NCBI RefSeq assembly: GCF_900079725.1
Contig: NZ_LT599032.1
Span: 1 to 60,946, forward strand
Reading direction: 5' to 3'
Origin: an uncultured Dysgonomonas sp.
Lineage (GTDB): Bacteria; Bacteroidota; Bacteroidia; Bacteroidales; Dysgonomonadaceae
DNA length: 60,946 nucleotides
Below, in pieces: positions 9,183-18,440 of the stretch (position 1 is the first letter of the stretch; every line of letters starts with the position of its first letter). The position numbers and the translations under genes are program-made. The notes below the pieces were generated by a model, which was given only the letters and a program-made list of their open reading frames with translations, was not told the DNA's origin and did no database searches.

Positions 9183-9692
9183 TTATTGTAACTGTTTTAT
9201 TTCATTTAACCTGATATTACCTTTTTCTGATTTGTCAATAATAACAGCAAAATTGGGTCTTATGGTATAGGTTTGTTTTTGGCCAACCTTTACTTCATAA
9301 GTCAATAGAATTTCACCCTTTTCGTCTTTCTGTAAACTTACAGGATAAATTTCTGTCTGCCTGTCTGTTTCCGGTAGCACAACAGCCAATACATTTTGCT
9401 TGGAAAAATCAATAACGGTAGGCTTTCCATCATTTCCCATGTGTGCTGCCGTTCCAAAAATTTCATCAAACTGTTCCTGTGTTTCTATTTTAGGATTCTC
9501 CAATTTTGTTACAGTGTTATTTACGAAGTAATTTTTAGCTAAAGTAAAATCCACATCTTTGGCATTTAACACAGATCCTGTTGGTTTTACAGCCTGTTTC
9601 AAGGTGTTCTCCTTTTCTGGTTTTTGGGTATTTTGACACGCTATAAAAGAAAATCCTGCAATTGTTAATAGTATTACGTTTCTTTTTGTCAT
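9183..9692 (-). CDS. Lipoprotein of unknown function
   Basis: A 169-residue lipoprotein with a lipobox-like FSFIAC after a hydrophobic signal (Cys at residue 19), then a polar linker and a compact domain. The sequence EQFDEIFGTAAHMG and DFSKQNVLAVVLPETDR resembles META/HslJ-like or protease-inhibitor-like small domains, but I cannot assign a family. It lies 41 bases after the TolC-type channel gene, on the same strand, and may be an accessory of the pump or of the envelope response. Confidence 0.65.
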   Translation of the reverse strand: MTKRNVILLTIAGFSFIACQNTQKPEKENTLKQAVKPTGSVLNAKDVDFTLAKNYFVNNTVTKLENPKIETQEQFDEIFGTAAHMGNDGKPTVIDFSKQNVLAVVLPETDRQTEIYPVSLQKDEKGEILLTYEVKVGQKQTYTIRPNFAVIIDKSEKGNIRLNEIKQLQ

Positions 9693-9733
9693 TTTTTTAT
9701 TATTATGGTAGTTATTGAATGAATGATTCCGGT

Positions 9734-11110
9734 TTATCGTATAATGCCAAGTGCCTTTTTCTTAGCAGCTAATGCGATATAAGCATCATAAACAGCTTTA
9801 TTATACGCATTATTGGCTTGTATAAGGTTAAACTGTCCGTCTAGTACATCCTGATAACGACCGATTCCTTTTTTATAACGTTCATTGACCAACTCCAAGC
9901 TTTTTTCTGCTGCTTGAACGATATCCTTGTTTATACGTATTTTGGAAAAGGATGCCATAAAATCTCCGTCTGCATTTTTATATTCCAGCAAAGCCCTGCT
10001 GGCTAGTTGTTCCTCTGCAATTTTTAATTCCTGTAATGCAATAAACGACTGTTTGGCTCTACGGTCATGCTTAAATCCATTGAAAATAGGAATATTCAGT
10101 TGTATGCCGACAAAAAAGCTTTGGGGCCAATCGTATTGACGGAACTTAAAGTTATCCGATTGAGCCTGTATCTGATATTGACTGATAAAATCCAGAGAAG
10201 GCAGCCTTCTGCTTTTGTCCAGATCAATCTGTTTTTTTGCAAGGCTCTGATGGGATATATTCTGCCTGATATCCGGACGGTCTGAAAAGGAAGGAATGGA
10301 TTGTCCCGCCAATATTTGTCCCGATAGGTAGTCTTCATCAATGGCATCAATTAAGATCAATTCACTAGCCAGGGAAATCCCCATTAAGTCTTTCAGGTAA
10401 TTCATCGCCTGTATAATCTGGTTATCCACCATAAATAAGTTGGATTTTTGGCCTTGTACGTTGATATAAACATTCAGTGTATCGGAGACTAATACGACTC
10501 CATTTTTATATAGAACCCGGGTGTCGTTCAAGGTTTGTTCCGCTCTTGAAATGGCTCTCTCAACCAGTTCTTTATTGAGTTCAGCCAACAGTACATTATA
10601 ATATGCTTTGCGTATTTCATCAGCCAGTTCCCATTTTGCAACTTCCCTATTGGCTTTTGACAGTTCCGTATTGAGTTTGGAGAGTTTTATGCCTTCATTC
10701 AATTCGGGATTGAATAGGGGAAGATGAAGGTCGATAATACCATTAAAGTGGTTTTTCGATGATGCGTTGACGCTCATCATCTCGTTGTTGTTAACGGCCA
10801 GTTCTCCCGTAGGCGAAATCCCTACTTTTGGAAAATAAAAAACAGTCGGTTTGATATTGCGGACATAAGAGGTTGTCGCATTAACCTGGGGATAACGGTC
10901 TGCCTGGATTTCCTTCGTTGCATATTGTGATTTCAATGTCGATAGCTCCGTGGCTTTGATCGTCCTGTTTTGGGATAAGCCTAAATCGACAGCCTGTTCT
11001 ATAGATAAGGGGATGACTAAATCTTCCTTCGCCGCATTCATTTGGGCTTTTAGCTGTATACTGCCAAACAGGAGTATAAGAATGATAAATATTGCTTTAT
11101 TCCGTCTCAT
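9734..11110 (-). CDS. TolC-family outer-membrane efflux channel
   Basis: A 458-residue channel: signal peptide (ending ...IQLKAQ), then two copies of the TolC repeat of long helices and short barrel strands (for example LSQNRTIKATELSTLKSQ in the first half and NERYKKGIGRYQDVLDGQ in the second). It would form the outer-membrane exit of the tripartite pump encoded just upstream. Its start overlaps the pump gene by 14 bases, indicating an operon. The substrate cannot be read from sequence. Confidence 0.9.
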   Translation of the reverse strand: MRRNKAIFIILILLFGSIQLKAQMNAAKEDLVIPLSIEQAVDLGLSQNRTIKATELSTLKSQYATKEIQADRYPQVNATTSYVRNIKPTVFYFPKVGISPTGELAVNNNEMMSVNASSKNHFNGIIDLHLPLFNPELNEGIKLSKLNTELSKANREVAKWELADEIRKAYYNVLLAELNKELVERAISRAEQTLNDTRVLYKNGVVLVSDTLNVYINVQGQKSNLFMVDNQIIQAMNYLKDLMGISLASELILIDAIDEDYLSGQILAGQSIPSFSDRPDIRQNISHQSLAKKQIDLDKSRRLPSLDFISQYQIQAQSDNFKFRQYDWPQSFFVGIQLNIPIFNGFKHDRRAKQSFIALQELKIAEEQLASRALLEYKNADGDFMASFSKIRINKDIVQAAEKSLELVNERYKKGIGRYQDVLDGQFNLIQANNAYNKAVYDAYIALAAKKKALGIIR

Positions 11111-14100
11111 TTCCTTTTCTTTTTCTTGTTTTTTGTATCAATTTTGTAATGCCATAGTGAACTACCGGAACCAGTACCAATGTAAGGAACATGGAACTCG
11201 TAAGCCCTCCGATAAGTACCCATGCCAGACTGCTGATCATCTCAGCTGAGGCTCCCTTTGACAGGGCGAGTGGCAACATCCCGATCACCATCGCGAGTGT
11301 GGTCATCAGAATCGGTCTTAACCGGGTTTTTCCCGCATCGATCAATGCTTCATGCAAAGGTTCACCTTCGGCTAACCTGTCATTGGCCCTATCGACTAAA
11401 AGGATTGCATTCTTTGCAACAAGCCCCATCATCATGATCAATCCGAATATGGAAAAAATATTCATGGATCTCCCTGCCAGTGCTAAAGCGAGAATGGAAC
11501 CTCCCGCTCCCACAGGTATGGAAAACAGTACCACAAAGGGGTAAGCCCAATTGTTATACAGGGCAACCATGATCAAATAAATCAGGATCAATGACATGAT
11601 CAAAGCAACAGCAAGGCTTCCAAAAGCATCATCCTGCATATCCAGGTCTCCTTCGTACGAAAGAAACACCGAAGATGGCAAAGGATTACTTTTTACCATG
11701 GCTTTGATGTCTTCCCCGACATCGCCTGTCGGCCTGCCGGCAACTTTAGCCATCAGCATAACGGAAGATTGCTTATTACGTCTTTCCAACACGGAAGGTG
11801 CTGTGGAGAGTTTCACTTCTGCAAATTGCTTTAAATATACGGATTGTCCCGAGCTGTTGACAAACGGGAAATTTTCCAGATCGGAGATGTTAGCCCTGTC
11901 CTTCTCCCGTAATGAGATTTGCATATCTATATCTGTGCCATCCTTACTGAATTTCATATCATCGGAACCATTTATCGCAATACGCAAAGCACTGCTGATT
12001 CCTTCAACCGTCAGGCCCAAGTCTCCTAGTTTCTTTCTGTCTATGTTTACCTGAAGTGACGGTTTTGATTCTTCCACGGACAGCTTTGGGGTCACAATTC
12101 CATCGATCTTCCTTACATCGTCCAATAACCGACGTGCCGTAGAAATAACGGAGTCTCTGTTCTGTCCATATAACAAAAGCTGTATCGGTGCGGCATTGGT
12201 CCCGAATAATCCGACTGTGGACACATCGACTTTTACCCCGGACTCTAATAAAGCAATCCGCTTTAATTCCCTGCTGATTTGAGAAAGGCTTTTTTTCCGG
12301 TCTTTTGCCTCTACTAAGGAAATATTTATGCTGGCAACATTACCGCCCTTGTTTTCGTTAAATCCGTCGCTCTGATAACCGACCAAAGTGAACTGCTTTG
12401 TTACCTCAGGAACTTTTTTAATCCGTTTTTCTATAGATTCAACTATTCTGTCCATCTCATTGAGCCGTGTTCCGGGAGGTGCGGTTATCAATAAGGAAAG
12501 CTCTCCTTTGTCGGCAGTCGGCACAAACTCACTACCGACATATCCGGTAAACATCAAACTGAGAGATGCTATAAGAAAAGCACCGCAAATACCAATCGTT
12601 TTCCATTTGTTTTTTAAAGCCCAATCTAAAACCCGTTCATATAACCTTGTCAAAGAATCAATTTGTTTTTCAAAGAAAAGAGCAAATCTGGAAAAGATGC
12701 TTTTTCCATCCAGGTGCGTCAGTTTTGAAAAACGGGAAGAGATCATTGGGGTAAGCGTGAAAGAAACCATTAAACTGGACAATGTGGAAATAACGATTAC
12801 CAATGAGAACTCCTTCACCAGGCTACCTACCAGCCCCGGTACAAAAGCGAGTGGGAGAAAGACAACCACATCCACCAGGGTAATAGACATGGCGGCAAAA
12901 CCAATCTCGGTACGTCCGTCCAGTGAGGCTTTCATCCTGTCGGAGCCCATTTCCAAATGGCGATAGATATTTTCCAATACCACGATTGAATCATCCACAA
13001 GGATTCCTATCACCAGTGACATGGCCAGTAAAGTCATCAGATTCAATGAGTAATCCAGGGTAAACATCATGATAAAGGCGACAAGTAAAGACGTGGGTAT
13101 CGCAATTAGTACTGTTACGGCATTGCGCAAACTATGCAGGAAGACGAGCATGACTAAAGCCACCAGAGCAACCGCTACAAAGAAGTCGAAATATACCGAA
13201 TGAGCAGCTTTGAGTGTAAACTCCGAAGAATCCTGAATAACTGAAAACTTTAAGCCGACATCGCTGTATAGTGATTCCAGCTTGGTAAGATGTTCTCTTA
13301 CCAGTTCCGAGGCTTCTACGGCATTAGCTCCGGTTTGTTTATCCACAAGCAGACCTATCGAATTCTCTCCGTTTATGCGGTTCACGACTGACAAATCTTT
13401 CTTGCCTTCTTTTATGTCGGCAACATCTTTTACATAAATTACACTTCCGTCAGATAGTATCCTGACAGGCTGCATCCTTAACTGGTCAAAATCCCTTACT
13501 TTGCCGGTTGTACGTACATCAAATTCCCCGTCAGCAGATTTAACTGCTCCGATAGGTATTTCCACATTACTACGCCCAATGGCTTCGGTCAGTTCATCGA
13601 TGCCGATACCATATGCTTTCAGTTTCTCCAGGTTTACCGATACTTTTACTTCCCGGGGAGATCCACCCAAAAGAGTAACCCGTCCCACATTCCTGATTTG
13701 TGAAATCCCCTGCCTGATCTGTTTATCCAGCAATTCATATAATTGCTCTTCCGGGATATTGGCCGTAGTGCCGATCCTTAGTACAGGTTCTGCATTTATA
13801 CTGTAACTTTCCAATGTCGGAGATTTTACTGCCGCAGGAAGCTCTGGGAGTATTTTGTTGACAGCCCGCTGAACATCCTGCATTGCTTTTTCAGGATCTG
13901 CATCGGCTATGAATTCAATCGAAATAACTGAAGAGTTTTCCGCTGAATAGGTACTTACCTTTTTTATTTTATTGACTCCGGAAATCGCATCTTCCAGTTT
14001 TTTTGATACCGTATTTTCTATTTCCGAAGGTGATCCTCCGGGATAGACGGCAGTAATCGTAATCACAGGGGTGGCCAATTCAGGAAGTAACTCATAACGC

Positions 14101-14195
14101 AGCTTGCTGTATCCTAAGATACCCAAACCGGCAATGATAAGATAAAATACGATAAATAATATGGGGCGTTTAATTGCCAATTCTGTAATTTTCAT
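11097..14195 (-). CDS. RND efflux pump inner-membrane transporter, HAE1/AcrB type
   Basis: A 1032-residue proton-driven pump, normal length for the family. It begins MKITELAIKRPILFIVFYL, has a large periplasmic loop after helix 1, GILVDDSIVVLENIYRHLE in helix 4 (the DD proton-relay pair), and the second-half counterpart GLVAKNAILLVDRANDRL. Twelve membrane helices can be counted. The carboxylate pair supports proton coupling, and the lack of metal-binding signatures favours the hydrophobe/multidrug subgroup (HAE) over heavy-metal pumps. It overlaps the adaptor gene by four bases (ATGA) and the channel gene by 14. No dedicated TetR-type regulator is adjacent. Confidence 0.93.
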   Translation of the reverse strand: MKITELAIKRPILFIVFYLIIAGLGILGYSKLRYELLPELATPVITITAVYPGGSPSEIENTVSKKLEDAISGVNKIKKVSTYSAENSSVISIEFIADADPEKAMQDVQRAVNKILPELPAAVKSPTLESYSINAEPVLRIGTTANIPEEQLYELLDKQIRQGISQIRNVGRVTLLGGSPREVKVSVNLEKLKAYGIGIDELTEAIGRSNVEIPIGAVKSADGEFDVRTTGKVRDFDQLRMQPVRILSDGSVIYVKDVADIKEGKKDLSVVNRINGENSIGLLVDKQTGANAVEASELVREHLTKLESLYSDVGLKFSVIQDSSEFTLKAAHSVYFDFFVAVALVALVMLVFLHSLRNAVTVLIAIPTSLLVAFIMMFTLDYSLNLMTLLAMSLVIGILVDDSIVVLENIYRHLEMGSDRMKASLDGRTEIGFAAMSITLVDVVVFLPLAFVPGLVGSLVKEFSLVIVISTLSSLMVSFTLTPMISSRFSKLTHLDGKSIFSRFALFFEKQIDSLTRLYERVLDWALKNKWKTIGICGAFLIASLSLMFTGYVGSEFVPTADKGELSLLITAPPGTRLNEMDRIVESIEKRIKKVPEVTKQFTLVGYQSDGFNENKGGNVASINISLVEAKDRKKSLSQISRELKRIALLESGVKVDVSTVGLFGTNAAPIQLLLYGQNRDSVISTARRLLDDVRKIDGIVTPKLSVEESKPSLQVNIDRKKLGDLGLTVEGISSALRIAINGSDDMKFSKDGTDIDMQISLREKDRANISDLENFPFVNSSGQSVYLKQFAEVKLSTAPSVLERRNKQSSVMLMAKVAGRPTGDVGEDIKAMVKSNPLPSSVFLSYEGDLDMQDDAFGSLAVALIMSLILIYLIMVALYNNWAYPFVVLFSIPVGAGGSILALALAGRSMNIFSIFGLIMMMGLVAKNAILLVDRANDRLAEGEPLHEALIDAGKTRLRPILMTTLAMVIGMLPLALSKGASAEMISSLAWVLIGGLTSSMFLTLVLVPVVHYGITKLIQKTRKRKGNETE

Positions 14196-15286
14196 TTTGA
14201 TCCCGTTTGGTTTTGTGTATCCGATTTATAATCTACGATCTTTAAGTTTTCTAAAACAAGGCCTTCGTTTATATTGGATTGTCCTTTAAACACGACAGTA
14301 TCTCCGGCTGCTAATCCTGATAGGATTTCAACCTGATCTTCAAATTCTCGCCCTGTTTTGATAGTGCGGCGGATAGTCCTACCTGCCTCTTGTACCAACC
14401 AGACGTAATTGTCGCGGATAGCGGTTCGGGGAATAATAAGCGTAGAAACTGCCTGAGTATCTTCTGTCTTAATATTAGCTGTCATTCCGCCCATCAGAGT
14501 AATACCATGCTGGTCATTCTTCACTTTGATTAATATAGGAAAGGACTTAGCCTGATTAGCTGTGGGAATAATTGCGGAGACAATCCCTACGAAAATATGT
14601 TGAGGATATGCGTCTATTGTAAAATTCACCTGCTGTCCTTTATGTATCCGGGGTATTTCCTTTTCCGGAACATTAAAGCGGATTTCAAGTTCATTCAGGG
14701 GAACAATTACTGCAATCGGACTACCCGGAGATAAAATATCTCCCGCATTCACAGATTTTCCGGCTATAATTCCACCGACCGGTGCATGTATTACACTCCG
14801 GTCCAATTCCGACTGTGATATTCGTAATTGCTTTTCAGCGGTTTCCAGTGCATGCCGGGCGGTTTCCAGCTCTACGCCTGTTGCATTATTTTTTTTATGT
14901 AGCTCCAGATAGCGTTGATAATCCTCCTTTGCTTTTTTATAATCAATCTGATGAATCTGATGAGAGGATTTTTTCATGTCATTATTAAGGATGGCGATCA
15001 CCTGGCCTTTCTTGACTGTACTGCCATTTTGGATATTCAGTTTTACGACTCTTCCATCGGTCTCTGAAACAACATTGACCATACCCGACACTTCTACAGT
15101 TCCGGGATATGAAACTGTATTTGTAAAATCAGACTTTTTGACTACAATGGCTTCTACTGCAAAAGGAATCGATTCTTTTTCGGCCTGTATTTCTTTTTCA
15201 GCGTTTTCTTTATTACTGAAAAGCTTAAATAAGATCAAACCGACTAATAACAAGACTCCAAGTATCAAATAAAGTTTTTTTCGCAT
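14192..15286 (-). CDS. RND periplasmic adaptor (membrane fusion protein)
   Basis: A 364-residue adaptor. An N-terminal membrane anchor (residues 4-22) is followed by a lipoyl-like half motif (VVKLNIQNGSTVKKGQVIA), a short helical hairpin (HQIDYKKAKEDYQRYLEL and ELETARHALETAEKQLR), the second lipoyl half (VIHAPVGGIIAG) and a beta-barrel domain. It links the pump to the TolC-type channel. First gene of the efflux operon. Confidence 0.9.
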   Translation of the reverse strand: MRKKLYLILGVLLLVGLILFKLFSNKENAEKEIQAEKESIPFAVEAIVVKKSDFTNTVSYPGTVEVSGMVNVVSETDGRVVKLNIQNGSTVKKGQVIAILNNDMKKSSHQIHQIDYKKAKEDYQRYLELHKKNNATGVELETARHALETAEKQLRISQSELDRSVIHAPVGGIIAGKSVNAGDILSPGSPIAVIVPLNELEIRFNVPEKEIPRIHKGQQVNFTIDAYPQHIFVGIVSAIIPTANQAKSFPILIKVKNDQHGITLMGGMTANIKTEDTQAVSTLIIPRTAIRDNYVWLVQEAGRTIRRTIKTGREFEDQVEILSGLAAGDTVVFKGQSNINEGLVLENLKIVDYKSDTQNQTGSK

Positions 15287-15308
15287 AATCGTTTTGTTTT
15301 TTTCGCCT

Positions 15309-15316
15309 CAAAATTA
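15309..15316 (-). promoter_or_regulatory. Possible -7 box for the efflux operon
   Basis: On the minus strand this reads TAATTTTG, matching TAnnTTTG, 22 bases before the adaptor ATG. No clear -33 TTTG is visible at standard spacing. The rest of the 334-base gap 15287-15620 contains no convincing gene; a 60-codon minus-strand frame there has no family features. Confidence 0.35.
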
Positions 15317-15620
15317 AGGCATCCTATCATGGGGTTAATAGGAAAAAAAAACGAATCGTAATTATTCAGGGTTGAACCGTTATATAGTGATCTGAACTGA
15401 TTTTTGAATCGAATTTCTATGGAATACTGAAAAAACATAGCTGTCACACATCAAAAAAAACAGCTTAAATGACTCTAACACACTTTAGATGCGCTTTTTG
15501 TCAGTTCAGACAAATAAGATGGAATGCAGTTAATATATATAGTAAATTTACCAGTAAAGGAGGCGGAAGAAGGCCGTAGAATCAATAATTAGATGGTATA
15601 AATTAATAAAATGAATAATT

Positions 15621-16232
15621 ATGAACATTGTAATCAAGCAACTCAGGAAACAGGATTTTAACAGAGCCCGGGAATTTGCCATTGAAGGCATGCATTTATC
15701 CTGGTATGCCACAAATGGAATTGAGCTTTATTTGTATAGTAAGTATTTTTGGTATTTAGAAATAACGAAGGCTACCAAAGCTATTGGAGCCTATATGGAT
15801 GACCGGTTAGTCGGTGTTTTACTGGCTGACATGAAAGATGAACCTAAAATTTTCACATCCGCCTTTTATAATGCTTTTATAAAAGTAGTTATCTTCTTTA
15901 TAAACCTATTCTACAAAAATGCATCCAGTGTTTACGATAAGGCTAACATACAAATGCTTAAAGAATTTAAAGAAAGTAATAACCCTGATGGAGAGATTAA
16001 TTATTTCGCCGTTGATCCCGATATTAAAGGAAAAGGAATAGGCACATTATTATTAAACGAATTGGAAAAATATGCGAAAGGAAAACTAATTTATCTGTAT
16101 ACAGATTCAGGCTCGACTTACCAATTCTATCAACATCGTGGATTTAAAGAAGCTGTAACACGGAGTATAATATTAGAAATACATAAAAGAGAGATTCCTT
16201 TAAACTGTTTCTTATTCTGTAAATTGTTCTAA
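15621..16232 (+). CDS. GNAT-family N-acetyltransferase
   Basis: A 203-residue acetyltransferase transferring acetyl from acetyl-CoA to an unknown amine. The acetyl-CoA-binding motif is VDPDIKGKGIGTLLL (about residues 131-145, R/Q-x-x-G-x-G/A pattern as K-G-K-G-I-G), and YQFYQHRGFKEA gives the usual C-terminal Tyr-Gly-Phe segment. The insertion FFINLFYKNASSVYDKAN is as in GNATs of Gram-positive and Bacteroidetes resistance loci. It stands alone between the efflux operon and rteC. Confidence 0.85.
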   Translation: MNIVIKQLRKQDFNRAREFAIEGMHLSWYATNGIELYLYSKYFWYLEITKATKAIGAYMDDRLVGVLLADMKDEPKIFTSAFYNAFIKVVIFFINLFYKNASSVYDKANIQMLKEFKESNNPDGEINYFAVDPDIKGKGIGTLLLNELEKYAKGKLIYLYTDSGSTYQFYQHRGFKEAVTRSIILEIHKREIPLNCFLFCKLF

Positions 16233-16488
16233 TTGTTGTGAATCCTAAATAACGATATCATCTTATGTATGTGATATACCACTTTAGTCTATTTCTTGTT
16301 TAAAGATAGAGGGGCTGTAAAATAAATAGAATTAATACGTCTTAGTAAAAGATAAGATGATTTAAGAATCTAATAAAGTGGGTATATTTTTAGACCTAAA
16401 AAAAATAATTCTGCGAAAAAATATATTAGGGTATATCCTTTCTTTATGATCAAAGGTATATAAATTATTCAACATTGAATAAAATACT

Positions 16489-17337
16489 ATGGAACAATTT
16501 ATTCGTAATATCAAAGAGAATATCAACAAAGAAATTCAGCTTATAGAACGAGAAGAAAGTAATATCTTTCAAAAATCTATCAGTATTATTTCTCTTTTAG
16601 AGTCTACATTTGATAAATTAAAAGATTTCGTATCAAATTACTCTTTCGAATCTCAATCTGAAGAAATTACCTTTTTCAAAGAGACAAAACCTCAACTATT
16701 TAGTATATTAATTTATCATCGGAAGATATATAATCTCGAAATGAGAATGCCTACAGGTAGTCATATAGATAAAAAAAATTATCTGGAAGGGATGCTTGCA
16801 CGAATTAAATACTTCTTCGATACAAATGCAGACTTTTACCAATATTATCGCTCAGGGAGTACACACCTTGATCGGTATTATTTTTTAAGGGGGAAACCTG
16901 ATATTCAGCTAATCTTAGATTGTTTCTACTTTGAAAGAGATAGTCGATTCTCTACAAGTTTTGATTTCAAAGTGGCAAAAATGATTGCTAATGAAAGGCT
17001 GACTGTTTACATCAACAACAAATTAATTAATATCAAACAACTAGAGAACAATATCCCTGAATTATTAAACTTACCTAAATCGAAACTTACCTGGACAGCT
17101 AAAAAAGCAGAACTTGTTGAACAAATTTATGCTTGGGATAGTACAGGATGTTTTAATAACGGCAACACAAATATAAAAGAACTGGCAGAATATATAGAAA
17201 CGGTATTCAATATCAACTTAGGCGATTTCTATCACACTTTTCTTGAAATTCGGGAACGAAAAGGGAGCCGCACTTTGTTTTTAGATAAATTGATTAAGTA
17301 TTTAGACGAAAGAATGGATGGGTTGGACAATAAATGA
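16489..17337 (+). CDS. rteC: RteC, regulator of conjugative transposon excision
   Basis: A 282-residue protein matching RteC of CTnDOT-type elements: helical N-terminal half, the YYRSGSTHLDRYYFLRGKPD block (about residues 120-140) and a C-terminal winged-helix-like region (AKKAELVEQIYAWDSTGC). In CTnDOT RteC is a DNA-binding activator of the excision operon in response to RteAB. Here rteA, rteB and tetQ are absent upstream, so what triggers it is unclear. The genes it would control, two xis2-like genes, lie about 1.1 kb downstream on the same strand. Confidence 0.88.
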   Translation: MEQFIRNIKENINKEIQLIEREESNIFQKSISIISLLESTFDKLKDFVSNYSFESQSEEITFFKETKPQLFSILIYHRKIYNLEMRMPTGSHIDKKNYLEGMLARIKYFFDTNADFYQYYRSGSTHLDRYYFLRGKPDIQLILDCFYFERDSRFSTSFDFKVAKMIANERLTVYINNKLINIKQLENNIPELLNLPKSKLTWTAKKAELVEQIYAWDSTGCFNNGNTNIKELAEYIETVFNINLGDFYHTFLEIRERKGSRTLFLDKLIKYLDERMDGLDNK

Positions 17338-17379
17338 ATCGAAAGAATGGCTTATATTTGTATTAGTAAAAAGAAAAAC

Positions 17380-17400
17380 AGAAGTATTCTGAATACTTCT
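17380..17400 (+). terminator. Hairpin downstream of rteC
   Basis: AGAAGTATTC and GAATACTTCT form a perfect inverted pair 43 bases after the rteC stop. It lacks a following T run, so it may act as an RNA 3' end or processing site more than as a classical terminator. Confidence 0.4.
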
Positions 17401-17434
17401 TGACATATATAACATAACGTTCACGTAAACGTCT

Positions 17435-17595
17435 CGCTGTGGAAACTGGTAATTTTTGGAAGGACGAGACGAAATGTGCAATGTTCATGCTATGCGAAAG
17501 TATAGTGTGGACTTGCTTGTTTCGTCCTTCGGGTATACCAGTACCTCATAGCGGAACAATGCAAGCTCCACACTTCTTTTTTGTATATTGCACAT
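17435..17595 (+). ncRNA. Structured RNA-like element with two interleaved helix sets; candidate attenuator
   Basis: Five paired segments are visible. Set 1: CGCTGTG...CTGGTA (17435-17451) with TACCAG...CATAGCG (17536-17553), and GAAGGACGA (17459-17467) with TCGTCCTTC (17522-17530). Set 2: ATGTGCAAT (17474-17482) with ATTGCACAT (17587-17595), and GTGTGGACTTGC (17505-17516) with GCAAGCTCCACAC (17561-17573, one bulge). A GAAA tetraloop hairpin, CTATGC-GAAA-GTATAG, sits at 17490-17505. The two sets cross, so they either form a pseudoknot or compete. The set-2 hairpin is followed by TTCTTTTTT, terminator-like, and the next gene starts at 17613. This fits an attenuator or riboswitch-like leader; a mobile-element remnant is the alternative. 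I know no matching family. Confidence 0.5.
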
Positions 17596-17612
17596 CTTAA
17601 AATATTTTGACT

Positions 17613-18146
17613 ATGAGAAAAATAAGATTATATATTGCAGCATCCATTGATGGATATATTGCTGGTCCAGATGGGGAATTAGATTGGCTCACTGATTATC
17701 CAATTACTCCGGAACTAAATTACGGTTACGAAGATTTTTTCGAATCTATTGATACGGTAATTATGGGTGGACGTACATATCGAGATATCCTTAATATGGA
17801 TGTAGTATATCCCTATAAGGATAAAAATTCCTATATAATTACACGAAATGCCATAAATACTCCTAAAGAAGATATCATTTATATAACCAATAATATCGAA
17901 GATAATATATCTGAATTAAAGAAAAGAGAAGGAAAAGATATTTGGCTTGTTGGTGGTGGAGAAATCGTTTCTCTATTCTTAAATCAGAATTGGATTGACG
18001 AAATGATAATTACCTATATTCCTATTTTATTGGGAGAAGGAATTCGTCTTTTTCCGAATAAAACGAAAGAATCTAAGTGGTCCTTAATTCAATCTCAGGC
18101 ATTCAAAAATGGTGTAGTACAAACTAGATACCAAGTTCAGAAATAA
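17613..18146 (+). CDS. Dihydrofolate reductase family protein (RibD C-terminal-like)
   Basis: A 177-residue enzyme of the RibD_C/DHFR-like fold, using NADPH. Start MRKIRLYIAASIDGYIAG is the family signature; the ATG at 17613 is preferred over a TTG two codons earlier. Later motifs are VIMGGRTYRDIL (about residue 50), DIWLVGGGEIV (NADPH-binding GG) and IPILLGEGIRLFP. The substrate is unknown; most members of this group are not true folate enzymes. It is preceded by the structured RNA-like element and followed by a strong terminator, so it is a single-gene unit inside the transposon regulatory region. Confidence 0.88.
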   Translation: MRKIRLYIAASIDGYIAGPDGELDWLTDYPITPELNYGYEDFFESIDTVIMGGRTYRDILNMDVVYPYKDKNSYIITRNAINTPKEDIIYITNNIEDNISELKKREGKDIWLVGGGEIVSLFLNQNWIDEMIITYIPILLGEGIRLFPNKTKESKWSLIQSQAFKNGVVQTRYQVQK

Positions 18147-18176
18147 TAAGGCATGTAAAAATACAGCTAAATAGAT

Positions 18177-18217
18177 AAAATAATACCCAAGCTAAACCCT
18201 AGTTTGGGTATTATTTT
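18177..18217 (+). terminator. Rho-independent terminator after the DHFR-family gene
   Basis: AAAATAATACCCAA (18177-18190) pairs with TTGGGTATTATTTT (18204-18217), a 14-bp perfect stem, followed by more T on the plus strand and preceded by A on the other, so it can work in both directions. Confidence 0.85.
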
Positions 18218-18288
18218 TCACCTATATTGGGCATTAAAAGTTATATTTTAGCCTATAAAAAATGGTCTTTACATATTATAAATCTGAC

Positions 18289-18390
18289 TCCCAAGATTGA
18301 ATTAAGGGACTCTATTGTATTAATCAGAAAAACACATCTAACACTCAATTCATTATAACTATTTTCAGAAATAGTTGTCCCATCTTGGGA
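18289..18390 (+). promoter_or_regulatory. Inverted TCCCAAGAT sites upstream of the xis-like genes
   Basis: TCCCAAGAT at 18289-18297 is repeated as its exact reverse complement ATCTTGGGA at 18382-18390, the latter inside a compact palindrome TCCCA-TCT-TGGGA (18378-18390), 50 bases before the first xis-like ATG. In CTnDOT, RteC binds inverted half-sites upstream of the xis2c promoter, so these are candidate RteC sites. Sequence identity with CTnDOT sites is not claimed. Confidence 0.4.
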
Positions 18391-18440
18391 TAATTACATA
18401 TCCGAATATCAGACTTTTGTATCAAACAACAAGTGAAAAT

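Noticed and set aside
11191-15272. Several plus-strand frames of 70-190 codons opposite the RND and adaptor genes
   Set aside because: They mirror strongly supported minus-strand genes and show no family motifs or starts.
17435-17595. A third group II intron or a domain V in the structured element
   Set aside because: No AGC-bearing 34-base domain V, no GUGYG start and no maturase are present.
17431-17600. An integron attC site upstream of the DHFR-family gene
   Set aside because: The paired arms lack the typical AAC/GTT core sites, and there is no integron integrase nearby.
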